Shown: piece after piece, positions 21,203 to 30,631 of the stretch | How the letters are laid out: each line of letters starts with the position of its first letter | Position numbering within the stretch: position 1 is the first letter of the stretch | Source: Taylorella equigenitalis ATCC 35865 | Lineage (GTDB): Bacteria > Pseudomonadota > Gammaproteobacteria > Burkholderiales > Burkholderiaceae_B | Direction of reading: 5' to 3' | Length of the DNA: 64,000 bases | Assembly: GCF_000276685.1 (NCBI RefSeq) | Contig: NC_018108.1 | Location: forward strand, 620,001-684,000 | Program-made: the position numbers and the translations under genes | The notes under the pieces: model-generated | What the model was told of the DNA's origin: nothing | Database searches by the model: none | The model's input: the letters and a program-made list of their open reading frames with translations, nothing else

Positions 21203-22897
21203 CTACGTATCCTCATCTAATTTAATATGATAGTCATGCCCAAATCCATGAGGAAAATGGTGGGAAAATAAAATAATCGTAGACTCTGGAAGTTTATTGC
21301 AAAGTAAACTAAGCATTTTTTCTTCACTGTCTTTATCTAATGCACTTGTAGCCTCATCTAGAAAAAGCCATTGAGGTTTGAGAAATATAGCTCTAGCTAG
21401 CACCAGACGTTGTTTCTCTCCACCAGAAAGGTTGTTTAGAATTCGTTGTTGTTCTTCATTAGACATAGTTACATAATCGCATAAATGATCTAAATCCACT
21501 GAACTCAATAGAGTTTTAGCTTCATAAGTACTTAATGAATTTTTATCCTTAGGGTAGCAGATAGCCTCGAGAATGCCTTGATTTGGGATGTATGGAGACT
21601 GGGGCAAAAACAAACTATCTTCTTGAGGCAAATTTATAGCTCCACTTGCATAGGGCCACAGACCAGCTAAGCATTTAACAAGTGTACTTTTTCCTAATCC
21701 AGATTTCCCTTGAATCCAAATTTTATCGCCAACATTTGCGTGAAATTTTTCTATATTAATTAGATGATTCTTTGAAGGGGTGTATATGTCCAAATTCTCA
21801 ATAACTAAATTTTTCGATAAATTAGTTTTTAGGTCGCTCCCTACATCCTGATTATTATTTAAATTCTGAAATAGCTGATCTAAGCGTCGTGTTGTAGCAG
21901 CCAGTTCAGCTAGATTTCCATATGAAAAAATAAACCATGAGAGCGTAGTAACTACATTTGTAAAGGCACTCGCTAATTGCATTAGCCCACCTAATGTAAC
22001 TTTTCCAGCTATAAACGCTGGCAATGCTAAAAACGTCGGAATGCGTAGAACTGTTTGAAAGTATGGTCGGGTAAAACTGCCTAAAATTAAATTACGAATA
22101 TTTAATTGACGCCAATTTTTCTCTATAGCTGAAAATAATTTTTCAAGATTTTTTTGTTCTTGTTCCTCGCCTCGATGCAATGCAATAGCTTCACTTGAAT
22201 CTCTAACGTGTGTAAGTGCATACCTAAAATCACCTTCCTTTCGATGTTGCTCTACTGTTAATCTTTTTAGTGGAGCTCCTAGATAGTGTGTGATTCCACT
22301 TGAAATTAAAACGTAAATTGGAGCGGCCCAAACCATATAACGGGGTATTTGAAAGGCATATCCAAAAACACTGAATGATAGTGAAAATGTTGATAGGGAC
22401 CATAAAACTGAAAAGTAAGAAATCACGGAAATTATTGCCATAATAAGGTCATGAACTTCTGTGACAGTTAAATTTATAAAGATACGACAGTCGTCTGCAA
22501 TCCGCTGTTCTGGATTATCAAGTAAATTTGAATGTTTATTTAATTTTAAAAACCAGTGATTGTTTTTACTAAGCCATTTTTCGATTATCGATTGTGTGAT
22601 TTTTTTTCGCCAACGAATTTGAAGTAGTTTTTGTATATATTCTCCTATAAGATGCAGAGATGCACTTGCAAGTATCAATAATGCAAATATTCCAATTTGG
22701 TTGACTATCTGTGCTCCATTGATTTGTTGAAGAGCATTGTAGAAGTCTTTGCTCCAAGTAATCATGCGAATAGAAATGCCCAAACCAAAAAGACTTAATA
22801 TTAAGACTAATATAAATTGAAATAACCCATATATACCTGTTTTGTCAGACAGGCACAATCTCATAAGTCTGAAATAGGGATAGAAAAATTGTTTCAT
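21203..22897 (-). CDS. ABC transporter, SbmA/BacA-like membrane-ATPase fusion (YddA type)
   Basis: Half-transporter of about 564 residues. The N-terminal part has roughly six membrane helices of the ABC_membrane_2 kind (motifs around NNHWFLKLN and NPEQRIADDCR), and the C-terminal part is an ATPase with GKSGLGKST near residue 400, LSGGEKQRLVLARA and WLFLDEATSALD. Relatives move vitamin B12, peptides or siderophore-like compounds; the substrate is unknown. I chose ATG at 22897 because the upstream GTG (22921) lies inside the terminator hairpin of the receptor gene. It lies just after a Fur-controlled receptor on the same strand. Confidence 0.85.
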   Translation of the reverse strand: MKQFFYPYFRLMRLCLSDKTGIYGLFQFILVLILSLFGLGISIRMITWSKDFYNALQQINGAQIVNQIGIFALLILASASLHLIGEYIQKLLQIRWRKKITQSIIEKWLSKNNHWFLKLNKHSNLLDNPEQRIADDCRIFINLTVTEVHDLIMAIISVISYFSVLWSLSTFSLSFSVFGYAFQIPRYMVWAAPIYVLISSGITHYLGAPLKRLTVEQHRKEGDFRYALTHVRDSSEAIALHRGEEQEQKNLEKLFSAIEKNWRQLNIRNLILGSFTRPYFQTVLRIPTFLALPAFIAGKVTLGGLMQLASAFTNVVTTLSWFIFSYGNLAELAATTRRLDQLFQNLNNNQDVGSDLKTNLSKNLVIENLDIYTPSKNHLINIEKFHANVGDKIWIQGKSGLGKSTLVKCLAGLWPYASGAINLPQEDSLFLPQSPYIPNQGILEAICYPKDKNSLSTYEAKTLLSSVDLDHLCDYVTMSNEEQQRILNNLSGGEKQRLVLARAIFLKPQWLFLDEATSALDKDSEEKMLSLLCNKLPESTIILFSHHFPHGFGHDYHIKLDEDT

Positions 22898-22913
22898 AGC
22901 TTTATACAAAAAT

Positions 22914-22951
22914 AAAACCACTTTTTTGAAAGTATTCTTGAAAGTGGTTTT
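22914..22951 (-). terminator. Terminator between TonB receptor and ABC gene
   Basis: 11-bp stem (AAAACCACTTT / AAAGTGGTTTT on the plus strand) with a 16-base loop. On the minus strand it is followed by TTTTATTTTT. It would end or attenuate the receptor transcript before the ABC gene. Confidence 0.75.
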
Positions 22952-22984
22952 TAAAATAGAAGTTAGTATGAGAGAGTTGAATAT

Positions 22985-25078
22985 TTAGAATCTAGCTTGA
23001 ACGCCTGCTTTAAAAGTGCGTCCTCGACCTGTTTCGGATTCATAGGTCATGGAACCGGCATAACCATATTTTTTATCCTCAAGGTTTTCGATAGTAAAGT
23101 AAATATCAATGTTCTTGTTGATTTTAAAATCCCCGTAAAGGTCTAAAAGGCTATAACCTGGTAGTTCCTTCCAATAAGACTCATCTGTAAATTGCCCCTT
23201 CGCAGCTTTACTACTGCTATATTGACGATGTCTAGCCCCGATATTAAGTCTCTCATTTAATAAACGAGTTCCTAAATTTACAGTCCATATAGTTTCCGGG
23301 GCAATGCTTGCTGTACCCCCATTAATTCCCGTTCCTAAACCAATAGGTTGTTTGGTAATTTTGTTATTGGAATAGCTTATGTCTAGATATACTAAATGGG
23401 CATCGTAATTAAAGGATAATTCGTAGCCCTTCGTATGCACATCACTTTTAGAATTAACCCACATAGCTAATGGGTACGGAAGCCCTTCAACTTCATTGAT
23501 ATCATTAAAAATAAAGTCTTTTATTCGATTATTAAAATAGCCTAAACGAAAATTTAAATAATCATCCTTAAACAAAACATTATTGTGTTGGTAGGACAAA
23601 GCTAAGTCAAAACCATCACTGGTCTCGCCTTTAAGTTTTAGATTATTCGTAGCACCAGTTCCTTTTTGGTTTCTAAAAGGAGTTCCCGCATAAAAAACTT
23701 CGTGTGTGCTAGGGGGACGATATGTGCGTGCATACATACCATAAAAGCTTAGACCATCTACTATGTCAAATTTAAATCCTATGTTTGGCAATACTTTACT
23801 GTCTGAAATATGCTCCCATAAATCCCCACACATAGAAGCTGAAGACGGACAACCTGCAATACCAGGAGGGTAGGGTGGACGATAACCATTAAGTCTGAAA
23901 TAATCATAACGTAGACCTGCTAAAAGTGAGATTTTGCCAAGCTGCCACTGCATATCAGTAAATACACTTGCTTTATCCATTTTGCCTGGATGGTTGCCAC
24001 CACGTTTTCGCTTAGGGATATAGGAATTATGATCCCATGCAACTCCATAATTGAGTCTTAAATCGTATTGATTAATAGTATTGAGATAGGATGTATTGCT
24101 AATGTTAAATCCCCAGGTACTATTTTCAATTTTTCGACCTGCGTATCCTCCACCGATTCCTTCTGCATAGTCGAGTACTGTTTTGTTGTAATAGGAATTG
24201 GCTGATAAATTAACTAATGGAGTATTAGGTGTATACGCATACTGAGCTGTTAATGTTGTGTTTTTAACATCCCATTCGTAATTCGAATTATTAAAAGTAT
24301 TTTTATAAACAATAGAACCTATATCAAATTGGTGCTTTTCATTTGGCTTGTATCGTATTTTGAATAAACCACTTAGAGGGGAGTTAGATGATGAATTACT
24401 ACTTGATAAGTTTTTACCTTCACCAGTTTTGTAGTTGTCTTCATTTTTAAAAGCTCCAGCTACAACAAAGCTTAATGTTCCCTTTTCGCTTCCAACATTT
24501 GTAAATCTATGACCTATTGCGAGTAAACCTTGAGCATCTGCACCATTATTGCCAAATTGAATTCTACCCAGTCCTCCAGAGTTAGAGGAAGCTAACAAAT
24601 CATCTTCACTTAATGTTTGGATGTTTGCGGAACCACCTAAGGTACCAGTTCCATGAGCTCCAGACACAACTCCCTTAGTTACACTAACACCGCTTACAAG
24701 TTCGGGAGCAATGTATATGAGATTATTGCCACTTGAGGTATGACCAGAAACATTTTTAAAATTTTGAGGTACACCATCAATCATTGTGTTTATGCGTCCG
24801 TACCCACTTAAGCCACGAATGCTAATTTCAATACCAGGTTGATTGCTACTTTGATTAGTAAATACACCAGGCATTGTTCTGATGCTTTGTTGTAAATCGC
24901 CACCAGATTTCAGATGAATATCTTCATCATCAACTGTTACATCGTTGTCTGTTATTTTGATACCAATTACGTCAATATTAGAGATAGTAGCTTGATTATT
25001 GGGCGTTATATTATTTTGTGCATAAGAGCATACCGATAAGACGGCAAGCAAAGAGGGGGCAGTAAACTTGAAATTCAT
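22985..25078 (-). CDS. TonB-dependent outer-membrane receptor (iron/heme-type)
   Basis: 697-residue outer-membrane receptor. Signal peptide MNFKFTAPSLLAVLSVCSYA. The plug domain has IRTMPGVFTNQ, ISIRGLSGYGRINTMIDGVPQ and SGAHGTGTLGGSANIQTL. The barrel ends in a C-terminal Phe (AGVQARF). The STHEVFYAGTPFRNQKG / NLKLKGETSDGFD region and general layout fit hemoglobin/transferrin-type heme receptors, but the substrate is not proven. ATG at 25078 follows AGGG by six bases, while the in-frame TTG at 25081 does not. A nearly perfect Fur box 28 bp upstream shows iron regulation. Confidence 0.9.
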   Translation of the reverse strand: MNFKFTAPSLLAVLSVCSYAQNNITPNNQATISNIDVIGIKITDNDVTVDDEDIHLKSGGDLQQSIRTMPGVFTNQSSNQPGIEISIRGLSGYGRINTMIDGVPQNFKNVSGHTSSGNNLIYIAPELVSGVSVTKGVVSGAHGTGTLGGSANIQTLSEDDLLASSNSGGLGRIQFGNNGADAQGLLAIGHRFTNVGSEKGTLSFVVAGAFKNEDNYKTGEGKNLSSSNSSSNSPLSGLFKIRYKPNEKHQFDIGSIVYKNTFNNSNYEWDVKNTTLTAQYAYTPNTPLVNLSANSYYNKTVLDYAEGIGGGYAGRKIENSTWGFNISNTSYLNTINQYDLRLNYGVAWDHNSYIPKRKRGGNHPGKMDKASVFTDMQWQLGKISLLAGLRYDYFRLNGYRPPYPPGIAGCPSSASMCGDLWEHISDSKVLPNIGFKFDIVDGLSFYGMYARTYRPPSTHEVFYAGTPFRNQKGTGATNNLKLKGETSDGFDLALSYQHNNVLFKDDYLNFRLGYFNNRIKDFIFNDINEVEGLPYPLAMWVNSKSDVHTKGYELSFNYDAHLVYLDISYSNNKITKQPIGLGTGINGGTASIAPETIWTVNLGTRLLNERLNIGARHRQYSSSKAAKGQFTDESYWKELPGYSLLDLYGDFKINKNIDIYFTIENLEDKKYGYAGSMTYESETGRGRTFKAGVQARF

Positions 25079-25105
25079 CAAAAACCCTTAAATAAAAATG
25101 AAAAT

Positions 25106-25124
25106 GATAATGAGAATCATTATC
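25106..25124 (-). promoter_or_regulatory. Fur box
   Basis: GATAATGAGAATCATTATC matches the 19-bp Fur consensus GATAATGATAATCATTATC at 18 positions. It lies 28 bases upstream of the TonB receptor start, where it would block transcription when iron is replete. Confidence 0.9.
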
Positions 25125-25210
25125 ATAACATTGGGTCTTTTAAATTGTTAAATTATTTTTGAAATTGTTATCCTGGTAAAGGCAATTAAAGAACAGTTTA
25201 ATGTAAATTA

Positions 25211-25236
25211 AAAAGCCCTCATTTCAGAGGGCTTAA
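25211..25236 (-). terminator. lysC terminator
   Basis: 8-bp stem AAGCCCTC / GAGGGCTT with a 6-base loop, followed on the minus strand by TTTTAATTT, 15 bases after the lysC stop. Confidence 0.82.
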
Positions 25237-25250
25237 AAATAAGTTAAATA

Positions 25251-26510
25251 TTAATGTTTTGAAGGCTCTTTATCTAATTCAAATGCTTTGTGCAGAGCTC
25301 TAACTGCAAGTTCCATATATTTATCTTCAATAGCAACCGAAGTTTTGATTTCACTAGTGCTGATCATCATGATATTTATACCCTCTTGCGATAAAGCACG
25401 GAACATCTTAGCCGCCACACCACTGTGGGAGCGCATGCCAATACCCACGATAGAAACTTTTGCGATTTTATCGTCGGCTATCATCTCACGAGCACCTATA
25501 GAACTTACAATTTGTTCTATAACTTCACGTGCTCTTGCAAAATCGCTTCTATTAATAGTAAATGAGAAATCTGTAGTTCCATCAACTGAAGTGTTTTGAA
25601 TAATCATATCTACATCAATATTTGCCTGAGCAATTGGATCTAGAATGCTATGGGCTACCCCAGGATTATCTGGTACCCCTAAGAGGGTGATTTTCGCTTC
25701 GTCTCTACTAAATGCGATGCCAGATACAACAGCTGCTTCCATATTTGAACTATCCTCAAGTGTGATTAATGTGCCTGAATTTTTTTCAACTTCTAGATCC
25801 ATATCTGGATCGGTTAATGACGATAAAACACGTAATGGTACATGATACTTACCTGCAAATTCTACCGCACGGATTTGAAGTACCTTTGAGCCTAAAGATG
25901 CCATCTCTAGCATCTCTTCGAATGATACAAATGGCATTCTACGTGCCTCTGGCTCAATTCTAGGGTCTGTAGTGTAGACTCCATCTACGTCAGTAAATAT
26001 TAAACATTCTTCTGCTTTAATAGCTGCAGCGATGGCAACGGCTGAGGTATCTGAGCCCCCTCTACCTAAAGTTGTGATATTACCGTCTTCATCTACGCCT
26101 TGAAATCCAGTAACAACTACAACTTTACCTTTATCTAGGTCTTTTTTGATTCTGTCACCATTAATAGATTCTATTCTAGCCTTTGTATATGACTTATCCG
26201 TACGTATGGGTAACTGCCAACCTGCATAGCTTCTAGCTGGAATTCCTTCGTTTTGTAGGGCAATGACTAAGAGGGCACTACTAACTTGCTCACCCGTAGC
26301 AGCAAGCATGTCTAATTCACGTCTATCTGCTAATTCATTTATGTCTTTAGCCATGCCTAAAAGTCTATTTGTTTCACCAGCCATAGCAGAAGGAACAACC
26401 ACAATTTTGTGACCTGCGGCATACCATTTAGCAACTCGCTTAGCTACATTTTTAATACGCTCAAGTGAACCCATTGAGGTTCCGCCGTATTTATGAACAA
26501 TCAAAGACAT
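25251..26510 (-). CDS. lysC: Aspartate kinase
   Basis: Phosphorylates aspartate at the head of Lys/Thr/Met/diaminopimelate synthesis. It has 419 residues, the monofunctional type. The N-terminal kinase motif VHKYGGTSMGS, the GFQGVDEDGNITTLGRGGSDTSAVA region and FTDVDGVYTTDPR are visible. Two C-terminal ACT domains (from about residue 265: ITLLGVPDNPGVAHSI; and from about 345: VSIVGIGMRSHSGVAAKMF) imply feedback inhibition. It is a single gene with its own terminator. Confidence 0.96.
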   Translation of the reverse strand: MSLIVHKYGGTSMGSLERIKNVAKRVAKWYAAGHKIVVVPSAMAGETNRLLGMAKDINELADRRELDMLAATGEQVSSALLVIALQNEGIPARSYAGWQLPIRTDKSYTKARIESINGDRIKKDLDKGKVVVVTGFQGVDEDGNITTLGRGGSDTSAVAIAAAIKAEECLIFTDVDGVYTTDPRIEPEARRMPFVSFEEMLEMASLGSKVLQIRAVEFAGKYHVPLRVLSSLTDPDMDLEVEKNSGTLITLEDSSNMEAAVVSGIAFSRDEAKITLLGVPDNPGVAHSILDPIAQANIDVDMIIQNTSVDGTTDFSFTINRSDFARAREVIEQIVSSIGAREMIADDKIAKVSIVGIGMRSHSGVAAKMFRALSQEGINIMMISTSEIKTSVAIEDKYMELAVRALHKAFELDKEPSKH

Positions 26511-26593
26511 ATGTTGATTAAATTGTTATTATTAAAAACTTATTATTTTAAACTTTTTAACCCTTATATTGAATAGTTATCCATCAATTTCCA

Positions 26594-26623
26594 TTGAAAA
26601 AAATATAAAAAACCTCATATAAA
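26594..26623 (+). promoter_or_regulatory. Candidate promoter of DUF1178-yajQ operon
   Basis: TTGAAA (26594-26599), an 18-base spacer, and TATAAA (26618-26623), about 36 bases before the DUF1178 start. Confidence 0.5.
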
Positions 26624-26658
26624 GTACAATACAAAATTAGATGAAATTTGAATAAATT

Positions 26659-27117
26659 ATGAGTTTAAAAGTTTTCAACCTTAGTTGTGAGCATGGTCAC
26701 GATTTTGAAGGTTGGTTTGAATCATTGGAAGCTTTAGAAAAGCAAGCGAGTCTTGGATTAATTGAGTGTCCACATTGCCAAACCTCCAAAGTTTTTAAAA
26801 CGGTTTCTGTACCTCATTTTTCTTCTTCTACTATTAAAACTACAAAGGTTGAGCCTGAGGTAAACACAGAATCTCCAATTACAGAGGAAGTTGTTGCAGA
26901 AGTTTTTAAAGCAATCGAAAAGGCAATTACATCGGCTGAAGATGTGGGGGATGGATTTACTGATGTAGTTATCAGAATTCACAAAGGTGAGGAACCCGCT
27001 AGAGCCGTAAGGGGTAGGGCATCGATTAAACAAAGAGAGATGCTTGAGAAAGAGGGTATTGCCACCCTTGCATATCCAGATTTTATGGACCCAGATTTTA
27101 AAAAGAAACTTAACTAG
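26659..27117 (+). CDS. DUF1178 family protein
   Basis: 152 residues. The N-terminus has two Cys/His clusters ([13 protein letters not shown] and ECPHCQT) that could bind zinc, followed by a Glu-rich middle and a conserved C-terminal region ([20 protein letters not shown]). This pattern is the DUF1178 family, common in proteobacteria and without a known function. It is followed 11 bp later by yajQ with GGAG in the gap, so the two are probably co-transcribed. Confidence 0.85.
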   Translation: MSLKVFNLSCEHGHDFEGWFESLEALEKQASLGLIECPHCQTSKVFKTVSVPHFSSSTIKTTKVEPEVNTESPITEEVVAEVFKAIEKAITSAEDVGDGFTDVVIRIHKGEEPARAVRGRASIKQREMLEKEGIATLAYPDFMDPDFKKKLN

Positions 27118-27128
27118 TAGGAGTTTTT

Positions 27129-27614
27129 ATGCCTTCATTTGATGTTGTAAGTGAACCAGACACTATAGAAGTTAAAAATGCCATTGAGCAGGCAAATAAG
27201 GAAATTTCTACAAGATTTGATTTTAAGGGGTCGGATTCTAGAATCGAGCAAAAGGATTTGAGTTTATCTATATATGCAGACGATGAATTTAAGCTAAATC
27301 AAGTAAAAGATGTTTTGCATAACAAGATGGCAAAGCGAAATGTAGATTTGCGTTTTCTTGAATATGGTAAGCAGGAGAAAATTTCGGGCGACAAAATTAA
27401 ATTGCTAGCAACTATAACTAAAGGTGTTAGTTCTGAGCTGGCTAAAAAAATTGTAAAGACCATTAAAGACAGCAAGCTTAAGGTACAGGCTAGTATACAG
27501 GGAGACACCGTGAGAGTTACTGGCCCTAAAAGAGATACTCTTCAAGAAGCTATCGCTCTTATAAAAAAAGAAATATCTGATGCACCTTTAAGTTTTAATA
27601 ATTTTAGAGATTAA
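27129..27614 (+). CDS. yajQ: YajQ family nucleotide-binding protein
   Basis: 161-residue cytoplasmic protein matching YajQ/DUF520 over its length: [21 protein letters not shown] at the start, [11 protein letters not shown], and the [21 protein letters not shown] region near the end. Some relatives bind cyclic di-GMP, others nucleic acid; the role here is unknown. ATG at 27129 has GGAG upstream. It ends at a strong terminator. Confidence 0.93.
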   Translation: MPSFDVVSEPDTIEVKNAIEQANKEISTRFDFKGSDSRIEQKDLSLSIYADDEFKLNQVKDVLHNKMAKRNVDLRFLEYGKQEKISGDKIKLLATITKGVSSELAKKIVKTIKDSKLKVQASIQGDTVRVTGPKRDTLQEAIALIKKEISDAPLSFNNFRD

Positions 27615-27631
27615 ATTTTTGTGTTGTAAGC

Positions 27632-27664
27632 AAAAATCCCAACCATGAAGTTGGGATTTTTTGT
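27632..27664. terminator. Bidirectional terminator between yajQ and efp
   Basis: 12-bp stem AAAAATCCCAAC / GTTGGGATTTTT with a 6-base loop and further T residues. It separates the convergent yajQ and efp. Confidence 0.92.
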
Positions 27665-27686
27665 AATTGGAAATATCGTAAACGAC

Positions 27687-28241
27687 TTATACGCGACTTC
27701 TATACTCGTTTGTACGGGTATCGATTTCGATTTTATCGCCGATATTACAAAATAGAGGAACTTGTAGTTCAAAACCAGTATTGATTTTTGCTGGTTTCAT
27801 AACTTTACCTGAAGTGTCGCCTTTTACAGCTGGCTCAGTGTACACAATCTCACGAACGATAATAGTAGGCAATTCAACTGAGATAGCCCTTCCTTCGTAG
27901 AAAACAACTTCGACAGTCATACCTTCTTCAAGGAAATTAAGAGCATCCCCCATATTATCTGCTTCTACATCGTGCTGGTTGTATTCTTCGTCCATAAAAA
28001 CATACATAGGGTCAGCGAAATAAGAGTATGTACACTCTTTTTTCTCTAACATCACTACGTCAAATTTTTCGTCGGCTTTATAAACAGATTCTGAACCAGA
28101 AGAGGATAATAAGTTCTTGAATTTTAGTTTTACAACGGCAGCGTTGCGGCCTGATTTGTTGTATTCAGCTTTTTGTACTACCAACGGCTCATTGTTAACC
28201 ATAACAACGTTTCCGACGCGTAATTCTTGTGCGGTTTTCAT
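27687..28241 (-). CDS. efp: Elongation factor P (Arg32 type)
   Basis: Rescues ribosomes stalled at polyproline. It has 184 residues with the three beta-barrel domains. The tip of domain I reads NKSGRNAA, so residue 32 is arginine rather than the lysine that is modified by EpmA in E. coli. Arg32 EF-Ps are rhamnosylated by EarP, and the earP gene lies immediately upstream on the same strand (41-bp gap). Assignment is firm; the modification is inferred from residue 32 and the neighbour. Confidence 0.97.
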   Translation of the reverse strand: MKTAQELRVGNVVMVNNEPLVVQKAEYNKSGRNAAVVKLKFKNLLSSSGSESVYKADEKFDVVMLEKKECTYSYFADPMYVFMDEEYNQHDVEADNMGDALNFLEEGMTVEVVFYEGRAISVELPTIIVREIVYTEPAVKGDTSGKVMKPAKINTGFELQVPLFCNIGDKIEIDTRTNEYRSRV

Positions 28242-28282
28242 AGAAAAAGTGGCTCCGATATGGAAAAAAACTAATCCGTATT

Positions 28283-29425
28283 TTACTTGTTTTGTGTAAT
28301 CTTTGTAAAAAAATCCTTTATTTCTCTACATAAGTTGGGTACTTTATTTTGGCAATAATCCCTAAAATCATCAAATTCTTTATTTACATTTTTGTCTTCA
28401 AATACACTTTCTACATATTTGACTAAATTCTCAATAGGCATTTTCGGATTGTTTAGAGATAAAGTGGCTTTTTTATAATCATCAGAAAATTTACCAATTT
28501 CAAGCCAAGCTTCTAGTTTTTTTAAATGTGTGTCTTCAGTTTGTGGATATATATTCCATAAAAATGGACTGTGATTCCATATAGCTCGAACCATGCTATC
28601 TTCGCCTCGCACAATATTAAGATTACCTACTCTTAATAAATAATCAAAATCTGAATGTGGGACAAAATCACAAACGTATATCTGATGATTTTTATTTAAA
28701 TGTATTTTGCTTATGCAAGGCGATTTTTCGAATACACTTTTCGGGATGAGATAGGCAATTTTTTTGTCTCTTAATTTTGAACTTTGAATTTTCTCTATAA
28801 GTCGAGAAATAGGTGCCTGAGGGTAGGTGAATATCGTGATGATTCCATCACCATTTTTTTTGTGAATCGATAAGCTTTCCCCAATATGTTCGCTAATCCA
28901 ATCTAATAGACTTTTACTGCATGAATTATTTGAAAACTCATCATTTATAAAGTCACAATTAGATAAATCAGCATGAAGTAAACCTCCACTTTTCGCAGTG
29001 AAGCCAGGCATAAAGAAGAATTTTTTTACACCATTTTTTTGGATTGATGGCATCAAATGATATGACTCTATCCATTTTTCAGCACTTATATATTCAAGAT
29101 TGATCCATAATTTTGTATTGGACGGCATGTTTTTAATATAGGTTTGAGGTAAATCGCACCCAAATGCTTCAATAACTAAATCAGCTGGTATAAGATCTTG
29201 AAATTTAGCATCATGAAGATCTTCGTAAAATTCTACAACTATATTTTTTTCATTAAGTTTTGGAACTAAAGTTTTAAAAGTTGATTTTTTATTAGTAAAG
29301 AAACGAACCTTAGTAGGATTTATATAAAGGGGTAGGGCCTTAGAAAGTCTCCAACTGACACCGATATCTCCGTAATTATCAATCACATTACAGAAGATAT
29401 CGATGCTTGTAGGTGTTTGGGTCAT
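28283..29425 (-). CDS. earP: EF-P arginine rhamnosyltransferase EarP
   Basis: Glycosyltransferase that moves rhamnose from dTDP-rhamnose to Arg32 of EF-P. It has 380 residues. The N-terminal motif [20 protein letters not shown] carries the conserved acidic residues (D16, D20). The donor-site region [15 protein letters not shown] is intact near the C-terminus, followed by the PFLWNIYPQ segment. It sits directly between efp and an aminotransferase whose stop is adjacent (1-bp spacing). The combination with an Arg32 EF-P makes the call strong. Confidence 0.93.
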   Translation of the reverse strand: MTQTPTSIDIFCNVIDNYGDIGVSWRLSKALPLYINPTKVRFFTNKKSTFKTLVPKLNEKNIVVEFYEDLHDAKFQDLIPADLVIEAFGCDLPQTYIKNMPSNTKLWINLEYISAEKWIESYHLMPSIQKNGVKKFFFMPGFTAKSGGLLHADLSNCDFINDEFSNNSCSKSLLDWISEHIGESLSIHKKNGDGIITIFTYPQAPISRLIEKIQSSKLRDKKIAYLIPKSVFEKSPCISKIHLNKNHQIYVCDFVPHSDFDYLLRVGNLNIVRGEDSMVRAIWNHSPFLWNIYPQTEDTHLKKLEAWLEIGKFSDDYKKATLSLNNPKMPIENLVKYVESVFEDKNVNKEFDDFRDYCQNKVPNLCREIKDFFTKITQNK

Positions 29426-30631
29426 CTAAGAAAAAGAGTTTTTGATTGATTTTGATAGCTGTTCCACACCACGACGGATTTTATCTTCAGTAACTGTCAC
29501 AAAACTTAGGCGAAGTTCATTATGTTTGACTTTAGCTGGATCTGAAGCAACATAAAATGCACTACCTGGTACGTAAGCAACCTTATAGTCATTTATAGTA
29601 GACATAAGAGCTTTAGTGGCATTAAATTCCTGTGGCAATGTCAACCATATAAACATCCCTCCTTGAGGTATAGTCCATTTAGCATCCATATCAATAAAGT
29701 TTTGCTCTAGAGCTTCCAACATATAACCACATTGATTTTTATAGATGTCTCGAATTTTTGGAAGATGCTCTTGAAGGAATCCATCCCTAACAGTTTCGTA
29801 AACAGCCATTTGTGTAATAACCGAAGTATGTAAATCTGTAGCTTGTTTTAATTCAGTCAAAGCATTAATAATGTCTTCATCAGCTACAACATACCCAATT
29901 CTCATACCTGGAGATAAAACTTTTGAAAACGAACCCAAGCGTATGACGGTGCCTCCATGCTCTTCTGAAAGAGCATATAATCCAGGTAAACTCTCGCCGT
30001 CATAGATTAATTCTCCATATGGGTCGTCCTCAACAATAGGAACGTTAAGAGAAGAGCATTTTTTAAGTAGATCAATCCGTCTTTCAATGCTTAACGTTCT
30101 ACCAGTAGGATTGTGAAAGTTTGGCAATGCATATAAAAATCTTGCATCTTTTGCTAATGATTCGTCGATAGAATCTGGAATTAAGCCACCCTCATCAGTT
30201 GCGACTGTTACATAGTTAGGAAAATACTGATCGAAACACTGCAAGGCTCCAAGATATGAAGGAGCTTCTACTAGAATTTTTGAACCTTCATCTATAAATA
30301 ATTTAGAAATTAAATCTAAAGCTTGCTGAGATCCAGAAACAATCAAAACATTTGACGGTTTGATATGGGCACCCTTAGTGAGCATATACTCCACAACCCA
30401 TTCACGAAGCTTACTGTAGCCATCTGCTGAGTTGTACTGAAGAGCAGTATATGGATTTTCGTTTAGAACTTTGTTGTAAGCTTCTTTAATTCTTTCGATA
30501 GGAAAACCTGCTGGGGATGGTAACCCCCCAGCTAGAGAAATAACTTCTGGATTCACTGTGAGTTTAAGAATTTCTCTAATTACAGATACTTCCTCAAGAT
30601 TTACTCGCTTAGAAAATTTTATATTGTTCAT
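29426..30631 (-). CDS. PLP-dependent class I/II aminotransferase (2-aminoadipate/aromatic type)
   Basis: 401-residue fold-type I aminotransferase. The substrate-side N-terminus ISLAGGLPSPAGFP, the PLP motif NFHNPTGRTLS, VEDDPYGEL, and the Schiff-base lysine in GSFSKVLSPGMRIGYV are visible. It resembles LysN-like 2-aminoadipate and MocR-related aminotransferases without the HTH domain. The amino acid substrate cannot be told from sequence. It is packed between acnB and earP with no gap, so probably one transcript. Confidence 0.88.
   Translation of the reverse strand: MNNIKFSKRVNLEEVSVIREILKLTVNPEVISLAGGLPSPAGFPIERIKEAYNKVLNENPYTALQYNSADGYSKLREWVVEYMLTKGAHIKPSNVLIVSGSQQALDLISKLFIDEGSKILVEAPSYLGALQCFDQYFPNYVTVATDEGGLIPDSIDESLAKDARFLYALPNFHNPTGRTLSIERRIDLLKKCSSLNVPIVEDDPYGELIYDGESLPGLYALSEEHGGTVIRLGSFSKVLSPGMRIGYVVADEDIINALTELKQATDLHTSVITQMAVYETVRDGFLQEHLPKIRDIYKNQCGYMLEALEQNFIDMDAKWTIPQGGMFIWLTLPQEFNATKALMSTINDYKVAYVPGSAFYVASDPAKVKHNELRLSFVTVTEDKIRRGVEQLSKSIKNSFS

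Noticed and set aside
22898-22921. GTG start at 22921 for the ABC transporter gene
   Set aside because: It lies inside the stem of the receptor terminator; ATG 22897 is the first start outside it.
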